DNA of 64,000 nt from Photobacterium swingsii (lineage in GTDB: Bacteria; Pseudomonadota; Gammaproteobacteria; Enterobacterales; Vibrionaceae): positions 1,426,001 to 1,490,000 of the forward strand of contig NZ_AP024853.1 of the NCBI RefSeq assembly GCF_024346715.1, given 5' to 3'. The notes beneath the pieces are model-generated. The model saw only the letters and a program-made list of their open reading frames with translations, was not told the DNA's origin and did no database searches. Every line of letters begins with the position of its first letter. Within the stretch, counting starts at the first letter, position 1. A program made the translations under genes and the position numbers. This document shows positions 35,271-45,151 of this stretch, piece by piece.

Positions 35271-36203
35271 ATGGATAATCGAGTAAAAAACTCAGAACAA
35301 CGGACGGCTTTTCATGACCATTTAACACTGCATCGTGAGTACCGTTCAAATCGAAGTGGTAGCGTGCCAGTTACAACGAATGCCTGTAATTTGAATGAAA
35401 GTGCAAGCAAAAAAGGCTTTGTTAGTTTAGTCGGCGCTGGCCCGAGTGATCCTGAACTACTGACAGTGAAAGCATTGAAAGCCATCCAGCAAGCCGATGT
35501 TTTGGTTTTCGATCGCCTTGTTAGCCAAGATATTATTGCGCTGGCTAATCCCGATGCTGAGCATTTATATGTAGGGAAACGTTGCGGTTTTCCGAGTTTA
35601 AAGCAGCCTGATATTAACGAACTTTTGATCACTAAGGCGCAACAAGGTTTGTATGTCGTAAGACTAAAAGGGGGTGACCCGTTGATTTTTGGCCGTGGTG
35701 GCGAAGAAGGTTTAGCACTGGCTCAACACAAGATCCCTTTTGAATTTATTCCTGGTATTACAGCTGCTCTGGGCTGCGCTGCTTCATCATTTATCCCACT
35801 CACGCATCGCCAAGTCTCGCGTTCCGTTACTTTTATCACAGGTCATGTAGTCGCGGGTTCTTTACCTGCATGGTCGATGCTTGCCAATGAAGGGCAAACC
35901 TTGGTCTTTTATATGGGGTTGGAAAAAGCGATAGAGATTGAAACGGGACTATTACAAGCGGGTTTAGCGGCAACAACACCTGTGGCTGTCGTCACCCACG
36001 GTTGTTCGCCATTGCAGCTGGTTTATATTGCTCAGCTTGATGGTCTGCAGGTATTGGCACACACATTAAAAGGTGAATCGCCAGCATTATTGATAATAGG
36101 TGACGTTGTCACTTTGCGTGCGGAGCTAACCACCACAATAGCCGCGTTTCAGACTAAGAGTGAAGCCGTTATTAACAGCGGGCATGTGCCTGTAGTGCTA
36201 TGA
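35271..36203 (+). CDS. cobA: uroporphyrinogen-III C-methyltransferase (siroheme synthesis)
   Basis: A 310-residue SUMT. SAM-dependent methylation of uroporphyrinogen III gives precorrin-2, the siroheme precursor. Motifs are VGAGPSDPELLTVKALKAI, VVRLKGGDPLIFGRGGEE and PGITAALGCAASSFIPLTHR, then VTFITGH. The N-terminal 45 residues are polar and not part of the fold. ATG at 35271 follows GAGGAG. Its place between nasA and nirB fits supply of siroheme for nitrite reductase. It lacks the CysG dehydrogenase/ferrochelatase domain, so that activity must come from elsewhere. The symbol could equally be nasF or sumT. Confidence 0.92.
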   Translation: MDNRVKNSEQRTAFHDHLTLHREYRSNRSGSVPVTTNACNLNESASKKGFVSLVGAGPSDPELLTVKALKAIQQADVLVFDRLVSQDIIALANPDAEHLYVGKRCGFPSLKQPDINELLITKAQQGLYVVRLKGGDPLIFGRGGEEGLALAQHKIPFEFIPGITAALGCAASSFIPLTHRQVSRSVTFITGHVVAGSLPAWSMLANEGQTLVFYMGLEKAIEIETGLLQAGLAATTPVAVVTHGCSPLQLVYIAQLDGLQVLAHTLKGESPALLIIGDVVTLRAELTTTIAAFQTKSEAVINSGHVPVVL

Positions 36204-36288
36204 GCACTAAACTGGCAGACAACTTGCTTCCATATACTGATAGTTAGCGTGATAAGAATAATTAGTAGCCAAGGTAGAGGAAGACTAA

Positions 36289-36870
36289 ATGCAGGGGAAG
36301 CCGCTCATTGTGTGTAGTGATAACTTACAACAGCAAGCCGCCATTACCGGTCGACTGGCAGTCGATTACGATAAAATCATAGGTTGTACTCTTCATCAGC
36401 TTGAAGTTTTGGTTGAACGGTATGTCGATTGTATTTTAGTGGTCTCATGGCAGCGTCCTAGTGCTGAATTAAGCATGATTGTTGATCATGCTTCTTGCCA
36501 TAAAATCCCATTGTTGATTTTGCTTAGGCAGCTTAATCAAAATGATATCAATCGTTTACCAGAGCCAAATGGTTACGTCATGTTACCTGCTGACAGTCAA
36601 TTTGATTTGTCGGCGTGGGTGTTTCGAGCAGAGCAGGTTCGTCAGTGTCAGCGCCAACAAGAATCTGAAATTGAGCAGCTGACGCAGCAACTAGCGGATC
36701 GTAAATGGGTCGAGAAGGCCAAGGGGTTACTCATGCAGCATCATGGTTTGGATGAAGAGAGCGCGTTTAAAGCGTTGCGAACGGCATCGATGAATAACAG
36801 CCAATCTCTTGCGCAAGTAGCGAGAAATATTGTTCACACCTTGAGTGTCATAAGCGGCTCGCGAACCTAG
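36289..36870 (+). CDS. nasT: NasT-like ANTAR antiterminator
   Basis: A 193-residue protein with an N-terminal pseudo-receiver (LIVCSDNLQQQAAITGRLAV; no clear phospho-acceptor Asp) and a C-terminal ANTAR RNA-binding domain (LADRKWVEKAKGLLMQHHGLDEESAFKALRTASMNNSQSLAQVARNIV). NasT proteins bind paired hairpins in nitrate-operon leaders and prevent termination. The usual partner NasS, a cytoplasmic nitrate sensor, is not encoded here; the nearby SBP has a signal peptide. A GAGGAAG site precedes the ATG. Likely targets are the leaders before nasA and the transporter gene. Confidence 0.87.
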   Translation: MQGKPLIVCSDNLQQQAAITGRLAVDYDKIIGCTLHQLEVLVERYVDCILVVSWQRPSAELSMIVDHASCHKIPLLILLRQLNQNDINRLPEPNGYVMLPADSQFDLSAWVFRAEQVRQCQRQQESEIEQLTQQLADRKWVEKAKGLLMQHHGLDEESAFKALRTASMNNSQSLAQVARNIVHTLSVISGSRT

Positions 36871-36894
36871 TCTTTTTTATATCGAGAGTAAGTT

Positions 36895-36920
36895 TGGTGC
36901 AAGCTGCACCATTTGGAAGC
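36895..36920. promoter_or_regulatory. dyad, possible NtrC site
   Basis: TGGTGCA (36895–36901) and TGCACCA (36905–36911) form a 7-bp dyad. The second arm with the following TTTGGAAGC also gives a partial NtrC site. It lies about 83 bp before a sigma-54-like element, the same spacing as at nasA. It could alternatively be a hairpin ending the nasT transcript. Confidence 0.4.
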
Positions 36921-36991
36921 GATGTGAGGTCGTCAAAAATATTGTCTATAGTTAACTTGTTGATTATTTTTTATTAAAAATTAATCTCATC

Positions 36992-37007
36992 TTGGCATAG
37001 AAAATGG
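36992..37007 (+). promoter_or_regulatory. sigma-54-like promoter of the transporter operon
   Basis: TTGGCATAGAAAATGG shares TTGGCAT and the spacing of the nasA promoter, but the -12 GC is GG here. It is weaker than the nasA element. It precedes the 37208–37242 leader terminator. Confidence 0.4.
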
Positions 37008-37207
37008 ATTATCTAAGTAGGTAACAAAAGTAACGATGAAATAATGATCAGAGAAGCACTATACGCAATATAACGTTAGGTGCTTTCAATAAGGTTACTG
37101 TTATTACGGCATTAATACTTAAAGAAATTCAAAAAAATATAACGCGATGGTTTCCATTGCTCACCAAGTTTTCAAGCTCAACGGCGGGCAGGATAGCTTG
37201 GCAAAGA

Positions 37208-37242
37208 CGCCACTGTTTCTTTTAGAAGCAGTGGCGTTTTTT
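37208..37242 (+). terminator. leader terminator of the nitrate transporter operon
   Basis: CGCCACTGTTTCT / AGAAGCAGTGGCG stem, TTT loop, six Ts, 60 bp before the SBP start. Upstream hairpins (GATGG/CCAT at about 37146–37158 and CAAGCT/AGCTTG at about 37172–37201) are candidate NasT-binding structures. Confidence 0.85.
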
Positions 37243-37302
37243 GTTTGGTTTTAATCTCAGTATTTTTAAATCAAAACACTGTTAGACATAGAGGAGTAAG
37301 GC

Positions 37303-38685
37303 ATGAAGCAAACAAGGATGTGGTCGCCCCCAAGGCAAATCTCTCAGTGGCTGTGCTGTCTTAGTGCAGCATTGGCTTTACCTGTGTTCGCCGCTGTTGG
37401 CGAGCCTGAGCGCGAAGATCTGACGCTTGGATTCATTAAGCTAACGGATATGGCACCGCTAGCCGTCGCCTATGAAAAGGGCTTTTTCGAAGATGAGGGG
37501 CTGTATGTCACATTGGAAGCGCAAGCCAATTGGAAGGTACTGCTTGATAGGGTGATTGATGGCCAGCTAGATGGCGCACACATGTTGGCTGGGCAGCCAT
37601 TGGGCGCAACGATAGGGATTGGCACGCAGGCTGACATTATTACGGCGTATAGCATGGATTTAAACGGTAATGCCATCACAGTTTCTAACGATGTATGGCA
37701 AGAAATGAAGCCAAACTTAGCGGTAGATCCAGATGGAAAAATCATACACCCCATAGCTGCAACGGCATTAAAGCCTGTGGTGGAGTCTTACCTGGATAAA
37801 GGGAAGGCTTTTAACATGGGGATGGTCTTTCCTGTTTCCACTCATAACTATGAACTTCGCTATTGGTTAGCGGCTGGTGGATTACATCCTGGCTATTATG
37901 CTCCCCATAAAGGTGATAACAGCGGCCAGCTTGATGCAGACGTGCTGTTGAGCGTGACCCCGCCTCCTCAAATGCCTGCGACGATGGAAGCGGGCACCAT
38001 AAAAGGTTACTGCGTAGGTGAACCTTGGAACCAGCAAGCTGTGTTTAAAGGGATTGGCGTACCTGTCGTGACCGACTATGAGATCTGGAAAAATAATCCC
38101 GAAAAAGTGTTTGGCGTGTCGAAACGCTGGGCGGAAAAATACCCTAACACTCATATTCGGGTGATTAAAGCAATGATTCGAGCGGCGCATTGGTTAGACG
38201 AAAATAACAATGCTAACCGTGCTGAAGCCGTGAAAATACTGGCCAAAAGTGAGTATGTTGGTGCAGATGAAGAAGTGATTGCCAACAGCATGACGGGGAC
38301 CTTTGAGTATGAAAAAGAGGACAAACGCGCCGTGCCTGATTTCAACGTCTTCTTTCGCTATAACGCGACTTACCCTTATTACAGTGATGCCATTTGGTAC
38401 CTAACCCAAATGCGCCGTTGGGGACAAATTCCTCACCAACAAACAGACCAATGGTACATGGATATTGCGAAGCAAGTGTACCGTCCAGATATCTATCAAT
38501 TTGCTGTCAGTGAGTTACTTAAAGAAGGACGCATGAAAGCGACTAATTTTCCTGACTTTAAAACGGAAGATGGTTTCCGTTCGCCACAAACTCACTTTAT
38601 CGATGGCATTACCTATGACGGTAAGCTGCCTAATACGTACTTGAAGCAGTTTGCGATTGGGCTGAAAGATGATCAAGCGATCTAA
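37303..38685 (+). CDS. nrtA: nitrate ABC transporter substrate-binding protein
   Basis: A 460-residue protein of the NrtA/CmpA group. A signal peptide (about 30 residues, ending ALPVFA) targets it to the periplasm. Family landmarks are [79 protein letters not shown] and [21 protein letters not shown]. It delivers nitrate, possibly nitrite, to the NrtBC-type membrane complex downstream. It is related to cytoplasmic NasS but the signal peptide argues against a sensor role. AGGAG precedes the ATG. Confidence 0.92.
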   Translation: MKQTRMWSPPRQISQWLCCLSAALALPVFAAVGEPEREDLTLGFIKLTDMAPLAVAYEKGFFEDEGLYVTLEAQANWKVLLDRVIDGQLDGAHMLAGQPLGATIGIGTQADIITAYSMDLNGNAITVSNDVWQEMKPNLAVDPDGKIIHPIAATALKPVVESYLDKGKAFNMGMVFPVSTHNYELRYWLAAGGLHPGYYAPHKGDNSGQLDADVLLSVTPPPQMPATMEAGTIKGYCVGEPWNQQAVFKGIGVPVVTDYEIWKNNPEKVFGVSKRWAEKYPNTHIRVIKAMIRAAHWLDENNNANRAEAVKILAKSEYVGADEEVIANSMTGTFEYEKEDKRAVPDFNVFFRYNATYPYYSDAIWYLTQMRRWGQIPHQQTDQWYMDIAKQVYRPDIYQFAVSELLKEGRMKATNFPDFKTEDGFRSPQTHFIDGITYDGKLPNTYLKQFAIGLKDDQAI

Positions 38686-38695
38686 GGGGGGAGTT

Positions 38696-39670
38696 ATGTC
38701 AAACAATATTGCACTCTTACGCCGGATACCGAATAGGAAAATGGTGCTACATCAATCGCGTACAGTCTTGTTGCCTGTGATTGGTATTTTAGTTTTTCTA
38801 TTGGTGTGGCACTTAACCGCAAAGCAAATACAAACTTCATTAGGCGCTTTGCCGGGTCCAACGCAAACTTATCAGCAATTTACTCGCTTGGTCGATGAGC
38901 ATTTTGCCGAAGCAGAGAAAGCTGAAGCCTTTATGTTGCGTCAAGAAAAGCGTAATGCGGAGAAGCTGGCTACCAATCCTGATGCGAAAGTGAAAATCCG
39001 TCCTTATACAGGAAAACCCACCTTCTTTGACCAAATAGGAATCAGCTTAGTGACTGTCGCCAGTGGTTTTGCGCTTGCCTCTATGATGGCAATTCCGCTC
39101 GGTATTTTATTGGGTATGAATAGCAGCTTATACATGGCGGTGAATCCAATTATTCAATTGCTCAAACCCGTTTCTCCTTTGGCATGGCTGCCCATAGTCA
39201 CCATGGTTGTTAGTGCGGTGTATGTCAGCAGTGAGCCCTTATTTCCTAAATCATTTGTTATTTCACTGTTTACTGTTGCCCTGTGCAGTGTGTGGCCGAC
39301 CTTGATCAATACCGCAGTTGGTGTTGCCAATATAGATAAAGACCTGATGAATGTGAGTCGTGTTTTACAGCTCTCGGGCTTGCAGCATGTTAGGTCTATC
39401 GTTTTACCTTCGGCGACGCCCATGATGTTTACAGGGTTACGTTTGTCATTGGGGATCGCCTGGATGGTGCTGATTGCCGCTGAAATGCTGGCGCAAAATC
39501 CAGGTTTAGGGAAGTTTGTATGGGATGAATTTCAAAATGGCAGTTCGGCCTCTTTGGGGCGGATCATGGTTGCGGTATTAACCATAGGTTTGATTGGGCT
39601 CTTGTTAGATCGCGGGATGCTCGCGCTACAAAAGAAAGTGTCATGGAACAAGCAACAGCTGCTGCGTTAG
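38696..39670 (+). CDS. nrtB: nitrate ABC transporter permease
   Basis: A 324-residue inner-membrane permease. About six helices surround the binding-protein-dependent signature region (MNVSRVLQLSGLQHVRSIVLPSATPMMFTGLRLSLGIAWMVLIAAEML). A charged 60-residue stretch after the first helix (EKAEAFMLRQEKRNAEKLATNP) is typical of NrtB-like proteins. ATG at 38696 is chosen after GGGGGGAG. It begins 10 bp behind nrtA. Confidence 0.92.
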   Translation: MSNNIALLRRIPNRKMVLHQSRTVLLPVIGILVFLLVWHLTAKQIQTSLGALPGPTQTYQQFTRLVDEHFAEAEKAEAFMLRQEKRNAEKLATNPDAKVKIRPYTGKPTFFDQIGISLVTVASGFALASMMAIPLGILLGMNSSLYMAVNPIIQLLKPVSPLAWLPIVTMVVSAVYVSSEPLFPKSFVISLFTVALCSVWPTLINTAVGVANIDKDLMNVSRVLQLSGLQHVRSIVLPSATPMMFTGLRLSLGIAWMVLIAAEMLAQNPGLGKFVWDEFQNGSSASLGRIMVAVLTIGLIGLLLDRGMLALQKKVSWNKQQLLR

Positions 39671-39703
39671 ATGCGGGTGATCAGAGCAAAGAAGGATAAA
39701 GCG

Positions 39704-40573
39704 ATGGCTAAAAATATGAGCAATGAGACAGCTCCAGAAGCGCGCACCACAGTGAGTAAAACGTTTTTAGAACTCACCCAGCTTGGTATGCGTTACCCCA
39801 CAGCAAAAGGTGAGTTTGTTGCACTACAAAATGTCAATTTCACCATTAAGCAAGGTGAGTTCATTTCGTTAATTGGGCATTCGGGGTGTGGTAAATCAAC
39901 GGTTTTGGATTTAATTGCAGGTCTACAGATACCCACTGATGGTGGCGTGATTGTGGGTAAGCGAGAGGTTTCAGGTCCCGGCCCCGACCGAGCTGTGGTG
40001 TTTCAAAACCATGCGCTACTACCTTGGTTAAGCGTTTACCAGAATGTGGAATTAGCCTTTAAACAGGTGAACCAAGGGGGAAGTAAACAAGCTCTTCGAT
40101 CTGGGGTGATGCATTACCTCGATTTAGTTCAAATGAGTCATGCCGCAGATAAACGACCTGATGAGATTTCAGGGGGGATGAAACAGCGCGTTGGGATAGC
40201 GCGGGCGTTAGCCATGAAACCCAAAGTGTTATTAATGGATGAGCCATTTGGTGCGCTTGATGCTTTGACTCGCGCTCATTTGCAAGATGCGCTAATGGCG
40301 ATTCAAGCAGAATTGAAAAACACCGTCATTATGATCACCCACGATGTTGATGAAGCAGTATTGCTGTCGGATCGTATTGTGATGATGACCAATGGCCCAG
40401 CCGCCACCATCGGTGAGGTAGTAGACGTTGAGCTTGCAAAGCCTCGTAATCGGATTGAATTGGCTAACGATGACACGTACCAGCTTCTTCGCCAGCAAGT
40501 GCTGCGCTTTTTGTATGAAAAGCAGCGCAAAGTTGCACCGATCACCTCGGCCGAAAATCAGAAAGTTGCTTAG
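39704..40573 (+). CDS. nitrate ABC transporter ATP-binding protein
   Basis: A 289-residue ATPase resembling NrtD/NasD rather than the longer NrtC, as no SBP-like C-terminal domain is fused. Walker A GHSGCGKST, signature ISGGMKQR, Walker B VLLMDEPFGALDALTR and switch His in MITHDVDE are all intact. ATG at 39704 is preferred, with AAGGA 9 nt upstream; an in-frame ATG at 39671 directly after the permease stop has no binding site. It energises nitrate import with the two preceding genes. Confidence 0.92.
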   Translation: MAKNMSNETAPEARTTVSKTFLELTQLGMRYPTAKGEFVALQNVNFTIKQGEFISLIGHSGCGKSTVLDLIAGLQIPTDGGVIVGKREVSGPGPDRAVVFQNHALLPWLSVYQNVELAFKQVNQGGSKQALRSGVMHYLDLVQMSHAADKRPDEISGGMKQRVGIARALAMKPKVLLMDEPFGALDALTRAHLQDALMAIQAELKNTVIMITHDVDEAVLLSDRIVMMTNGPAATIGEVVDVELAKPRNRIELANDDTYQLLRQQVLRFLYEKQRKVAPITSAENQKVA

Positions 40574-40581
40574 GAGGTTAC

Positions 40582-43080
40582 ATGGACAAGGAACATTTAA
40601 TTATCGTCGGAAACGGTATGGTGGGTCATCACTTAGTGCAGCAGTTGGTGGAGCAAGGTGCGACAGAGCAGTTTCATATCACTGTGATTGGTGAAGAACG
40701 CTACGCTGCTTATGATCGTGTGCAGTTGTCGTCATTGTTCTCGGGTAAAAATCATCGCGATCTCATGTTAGGTGATAGCCAATGGTATCAAGATAACAAG
40801 ATAGAGTTGATATTGGGCAGTTGTGTCACCCAGATTGATCGCATGCAACAGCGGGTTGAATTAGACAGTGAGGTGATCCTTGGGTATGACAAGTTGGTTT
40901 TGGCGACAGGGTCGGCCCCATTTGTACCGCCGATTAAAGGGCATGATCGTGACAATTGCTTTGTTTATCGTACTTTGGATGACTTGTGCGCCATTCGTAA
41001 AGCTTGTGATGGGGCTAGAACAGGGGCCGTTATTGGTGGTGGGTTACTCGGCTTAGAAGCTGCGAATGCATTACGTTTATTGGGCGTTAAAACCCATGTG
41101 GTTGAGTTTGCACCACGCTTGATGCCTGTGCAGTTAGATGAAGGAGCAGGGGCGTTACTGGCGGAAAAAGTGAGTGACCTTGGGGTGTCCGTGCACACTT
41201 CTATGATGACTGAATCTATCTGTGATGGTGAAACTGGCAAACATCGCCTGACCTTTAAAGACAGAGATCCGTTAGAAGTGGATGTATTGGTGTTTTCGGC
41301 GGGGATCCGACCACAAGATCAACTGGCAAGGTTGGCAGAGCTCGATGTGGGAGAGCGAGGCGGCATAGTGATCAATGATCATTGTCAAACGAGCGATCCT
41401 GCTATTTATGCCATTGGCGAGTGTGCTCTGTGGCAGCAACGTATCTTTGGTTTAGTCGCCCCAGGCTACACCATGGCCCGTATTGCGGCTGATAATTTAC
41501 TGGGGGGAAACAAAGCTTTTAGCGGTGCGGATATGAGCACCAAATTGAAATTACTCGGTGTGGATGTCGCTTCCATTGGTGATGCGCAAATGCAAACGAA
41601 AGGTGCACGAGAAGTCGTCCTGCAAGATAACCAAGCGGGCAGTTATAAAAAATTGATCACCGATGCTAAGGGTGAGCGCTTATTGGGTGCCATCTTAGTG
41701 GGTGATAATAGCGACTATGATGCGCTATTACAGTGTTACTTGAACCAAACGGCCTTACCTGACCATGCCGCGCATTTGTTATTTGATACCTCTATGTTAT
41801 TAGGGACTCAAAATGAGGCAGCCATCATTTGTTCGTGCCATAACGTTACCCGAGGAGAGCTGGTGGCGAAAGTGCAGGCGGGTTGTCATGATCTTGGTGA
41901 GCTAAAACAATGCACGAAAGCAGGTACAGGGTGTGGTGGATGTGGCACCATGGTTAAGACGATCCTTGATGATGAAATGGCCGCTATGGGCATGGAAGTG
42001 AATGATCATCTTTGTGAACACTTTGCTTATAGTCGGCAGGCTTTGTACCACCTGTGCCAAGTAGAAGGGCTTCGCACCTTTGAAGAGTTAGTAGATAAAT
42101 ATGGTACAGGCTTGGGGTGCGATATCTGTAAACCAACTGCCGCTTCTATTTTTGCCTCACTGTGGAATGAGCATGTGTTGGAATCTCACCATCAGCCGCT
42201 GCAAGATTCTAACGATGCTTTTCTTGCCAATATTCAAAAAGATGGCAGTTACTCCGTTGTTCCTCGTGTTCCTGGTGGCGAAATCACCCCCGATAAATTG
42301 ATTGTGTTAGGGCAGGTGGCACAAAAATTCGACCTCTATACCAAGATCACAGGTGGTCAACGGGTCGATTTATTTGGAGCTCAACTGTCTCAATTACCCG
42401 CTATTTGGGAGGCTCTGATCCACGCTGGGTTTGAAACTGGGCATGCCTATGGGAAATCATTGCGGACAGTTAAATCGTGCGTTGGATCGACTTGGTGTCG
42501 CTACGGCGTTGATGATTCTGTTAGCTTAGCGATAGAGCTAGAAAACCGTTATAAAGGGCTACGCTCTCCTCATAAGTTAAAGTTTGCGGTATCAGGATGT
42601 ACCCGAGAGTGCGCGGAAGCCCAAAGCAAAGATATCGGTATTATTGCGACCGAAAATGGTTGGAATCTTTACGTTGGCGGCAATGGTGGTATGCGACCAC
42701 GACATGCGAACTTGTTCGCATCGGATCTCGATAAAACCACTTTAATTCAGTATATCGATCGCTTCTTAATGTTCTATGTCAAAACCGCTGATCGACTACA
42801 ACGCACTTCAGTCTGGGTCGAAAGTGTTGATGGTGGATTGGCTTACCTGAAACAAGTGGTGATTGATGACGAACTGGGTATTGCCGATGAACTAGAAAGC
42901 CAGATGGCACATGTGATTAATACCTACCAGTGTGAGTGGCAAACCACATTAAACTCAGAAGAAAAGCTGGCGCGATTCACTCAATTTGTGAATACAAAAA
43001 CAGATCCTGCCATTGCGACACCTCAAGTAGGCTATCAACGTATTCGTGGTCAGCGTATTCCTTTGAAGGAGGTTCAATAA
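40582..43080 (+). CDS. nirB: NAD(P)H-dependent nitrite reductase large subunit
   Basis: An 832-residue siroheme enzyme reducing nitrite to ammonia. Domains in order: FAD/NAD reductase (LIIVGNGMVGHH; GAVIGGGLLGLEAANAL; DPAIYAIGECAL), BFD-like [2Fe-2S] (CSCHNVTRGELVAKVQ … CGGCG), and the siroheme/[4Fe-4S] core with VGSTWCRYG and AVSGCTRECAEAQSKDIGI, which carries the four ligand cysteines. TTAGGAGG stands just before the ATG. The stop overlaps the small subunit start by one base. The symbol nasB is equally usable in an assimilatory setting. Confidence 0.95.
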   Translation: MDKEHLIIVGNGMVGHHLVQQLVEQGATEQFHITVIGEERYAAYDRVQLSSLFSGKNHRDLMLGDSQWYQDNKIELILGSCVTQIDRMQQRVELDSEVILGYDKLVLATGSAPFVPPIKGHDRDNCFVYRTLDDLCAIRKACDGARTGAVIGGGLLGLEAANALRLLGVKTHVVEFAPRLMPVQLDEGAGALLAEKVSDLGVSVHTSMMTESICDGETGKHRLTFKDRDPLEVDVLVFSAGIRPQDQLARLAELDVGERGGIVINDHCQTSDPAIYAIGECALWQQRIFGLVAPGYTMARIAADNLLGGNKAFSGADMSTKLKLLGVDVASIGDAQMQTKGAREVVLQDNQAGSYKKLITDAKGERLLGAILVGDNSDYDALLQCYLNQTALPDHAAHLLFDTSMLLGTQNEAAIICSCHNVTRGELVAKVQAGCHDLGELKQCTKAGTGCGGCGTMVKTILDDEMAAMGMEVNDHLCEHFAYSRQALYHLCQVEGLRTFEELVDKYGTGLGCDICKPTAASIFASLWNEHVLESHHQPLQDSNDAFLANIQKDGSYSVVPRVPGGEITPDKLIVLGQVAQKFDLYTKITGGQRVDLFGAQLSQLPAIWEALIHAGFETGHAYGKSLRTVKSCVGSTWCRYGVDDSVSLAIELENRYKGLRSPHKLKFAVSGCTRECAEAQSKDIGIIATENGWNLYVGGNGGMRPRHANLFASDLDKTTLIQYIDRFLMFYVKTADRLQRTSVWVESVDGGLAYLKQVVIDDELGIADELESQMAHVINTYQCEWQTTLNSEEKLARFTQFVNTKTDPAIATPQVGYQRIRGQRIPLKEVQ

Positions 43081-43418
43081 TGTGGACGAAAGTATGCCAT
43101 CGTGAACACCTTATTCCAGAGTCGGGTAGAGCCGCATTAGTTGGACAGCAGCAACTCGCACTGTTTTATTTACCATCGATACAAGAGCAGGTATTTGCAA
43201 TAGGAAATTGGGACCCAATAGGAAAAGCCTTTGTGATCAGCCGTGGTATTGTCGGTGATATTGCAGGTCAATTGTGCGTAGCTTCGCCCTTGTACAAACA
43301 ACACTTTCAATTAGCGACAGGTGAGTGTATTGAGCAGAAAGATATCCAGTTACCAGTGTGGAAAACGCAGTGGCGTGGTGAAGAACTGTGGATCCGAATG
43401 ACCCCTAAACCAGGCTGA
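43080..43418 (+). CDS. nirD: nitrite reductase small subunit
   Basis: A 112-residue Rieske-fold protein of the NirD type. It has the beta-rich pattern (ALFYLPSIQEQVFAIGNWDPIGKAFVISRGIVGDIAGQLCVASPLYKQHF) but, as in other NirD proteins, lacks the full Rieske Cys/His set. ATG at 43080 follows AAGGAGG and overlaps the nirB stop as TAATG, so expression is coupled. It completes the nitrite reductase. Confidence 0.92.
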   Translation: MWTKVCHREHLIPESGRAALVGQQQLALFYLPSIQEQVFAIGNWDPIGKAFVISRGIVGDIAGQLCVASPLYKQHFQLATGECIEQKDIQLPVWKTQWRGEELWIRMTPKPG

Positions 43419-43462
43419 TCAGTATTGATCGTGATGGAGAGCAGTGATCTTACCTAATAATG

Positions 43463-43488
43463 AAACCGACTCTGATGAGTCGGTTTTT
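43463..43488 (+). terminator. terminator of the nitrate assimilation operon
   Basis: AAACCGACTC / GAGTCGGTTT stem, TGAT loop, then Ts, behind nirD. Confidence 0.93.
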
Positions 43489-43829
43489 ATTGGTGCTTAA
43501 ATTATAAGCAAATTTTGATGCGGCTTGTTTTTATTTTCTTTTCGTTTACTGCCTTTACTCTGTTTTTTGGTTGATGATTATGTTAATTAAAATTATCTAT
43601 TTAATTCATTATGTTGCGCTAGAGTAAAAAGTCTAATTTGATATAATGACAATATTATTTATCCATTAAAACAGTACGTTACAGCTTAAATTAGAATCAT
43701 CCACTTAACAGTTTTTCTCCCTGATATTTGATATATAGTACTTCATTCTGTAAGTTTGGCTCGATCTCGTGTTTTGCTATGTGGCAAAGCGCGATTGGTA
43801 GGACGAAGAATGAGTGAAGGCTAAAGCGG
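43489..43829. other. fadL-like promoter region
   Basis: About 340 AT-rich bp between the nirD terminator and the FadL-like gene. I see no gene and no confident operator. Confidence 0.4.
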
Positions 43830-45104
43830 ATGAAAATTGATCATACAAAAGTATTGTTGGGCGCGCTGGGCTTATGGAGCGGCATGACTTCTGCTGCGGG
43901 ATTTCAAATAGCAGAGCACTCCGCGTCAGGGCTGGGACGAGCATTTTCTGGTGAAGCCGTGATTGCAGATAACGCGGCGACATTGGCACGTAACCCCGCT
44001 TCAATGAGTATGTTACAAGGAACGAATGTTAGTTCAGGTATTGCTTATATTGACCCTGATATTCAGATTGAATTTAGCAAAGGCACAACGGTTGATGCTT
44101 TTGAAGATGAAGCTGCGCCCCCCGCTTTTGTGCCTAACTTCTTTATGACCCATGAACTCAACGACAAAATTACCCTTGGATTTGGCTCTTATTCTGATTT
44201 CGGCTTAGCGTCTGAATACAGTGAAGAAGTGAATGAAGAGTTTGGCGTGATCGCGGGAAATACTTCCGTTACCGTTATTAACTTAAACAGCAGCATCGCC
44301 TATGAAGTGAATGATCAATTAGCTCTAGGGGTGAGTGCGAGCTTACTGTTGGCACAGGCTGAACTAAATCGTTTTTCGCCTATTGCTGGCATGGTGACAG
44401 GTGGAGAAACCGATGTATTTGCCAGCCTTGAGGGAACAGGCATTGGATTTGGTTACAAAGTCGGTGCTGTTTACAAATTGAATGAAGATCACCGCTGGGG
44501 ATTAGCTTATACCGGTGCGTCAGACATCGATATGAGTGGCGAATTCAGTGGTGTTCAGATGAATACTGACAACGCGAAACTTGATTATGTCAAAAATGTT
44601 GATGGTGAACTGACGTTAAACTTACCATCAATCATTGAGTTATCTGGTTACCATCAATTAACCCATGAGTTTGCCGTTCACTATAGCTGGGTGCATATAG
44701 GCTGGAGTAGCTTCCAAGAAATAAAAGCGACCTCAAAAGGTAATGAATGTAGCAATGCGGGTGAGAGCGACAAAGTGTGTCTACAAAAGCCTGAAGAGTG
44801 GAAAGACTCTAACCGTTACTCATTAGGGGCAACTTATAAGATAACCCCTCACTGGACAGTACGATCAGGTGTTGCTTACGATGAAACACCAACCGATCAA
44901 CATGTTACCGCCAGTATTCCTGATTCAGATCGGATGTGGTACTCCGCAGGTCTTTCTTATTATCGTGGTGATCACCAGTTCGACTTTGGTTTGACTTACC
45001 TTGAGGGTGAGACTGGTGAAATTATTGAAGAAGAAGGGCTTTTCTTCAAAACCACCACCAGTAACGCCATGTTATACGCCATCCAATACTCCTACACCTT
45101 CTAG
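43830..45104 (+). CDS. fadL: FadL-family outer-membrane transport protein
   Basis: A 424-residue outer-membrane beta barrel. The signal peptide ends near residue 24 (SAAG), and the mature start is GFQIAEHSASGLGRAFSGEAVIADNAATLARNPASM, the hallmark hatch region (NPA) of FadL proteins. It ends with the aromatic barrel closure IQYSYTF. It takes up long-chain fatty acids. The next gene, 47 bp downstream, encodes a VolA-like surface lipase, so the pair would release and import fatty acids. Confidence 0.92.
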   Translation: MKIDHTKVLLGALGLWSGMTSAAGFQIAEHSASGLGRAFSGEAVIADNAATLARNPASMSMLQGTNVSSGIAYIDPDIQIEFSKGTTVDAFEDEAAPPAFVPNFFMTHELNDKITLGFGSYSDFGLASEYSEEVNEEFGVIAGNTSVTVINLNSSIAYEVNDQLALGVSASLLLAQAELNRFSPIAGMVTGGETDVFASLEGTGIGFGYKVGAVYKLNEDHRWGLAYTGASDIDMSGEFSGVQMNTDNAKLDYVKNVDGELTLNLPSIIELSGYHQLTHEFAVHYSWVHIGWSSFQEIKATSKGNECSNAGESDKVCLQKPEEWKDSNRYSLGATYKITPHWTVRSGVAYDETPTDQHVTASIPDSDRMWYSAGLSYYRGDHQFDFGLTYLEGETGEIIEEEGLFFKTTTSNAMLYAIQYSYTF

Positions 45105-45151
45105 TAATACTTTGCTCTGCCATCGGAGCAGAGTATGAAAGAGAGAATATT

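Noticed and set aside
37303-38685. The nitrate-binding protein as a NasS sensor
   Set aside because: It has a clear signal peptide, whereas NasS is cytoplasmic.
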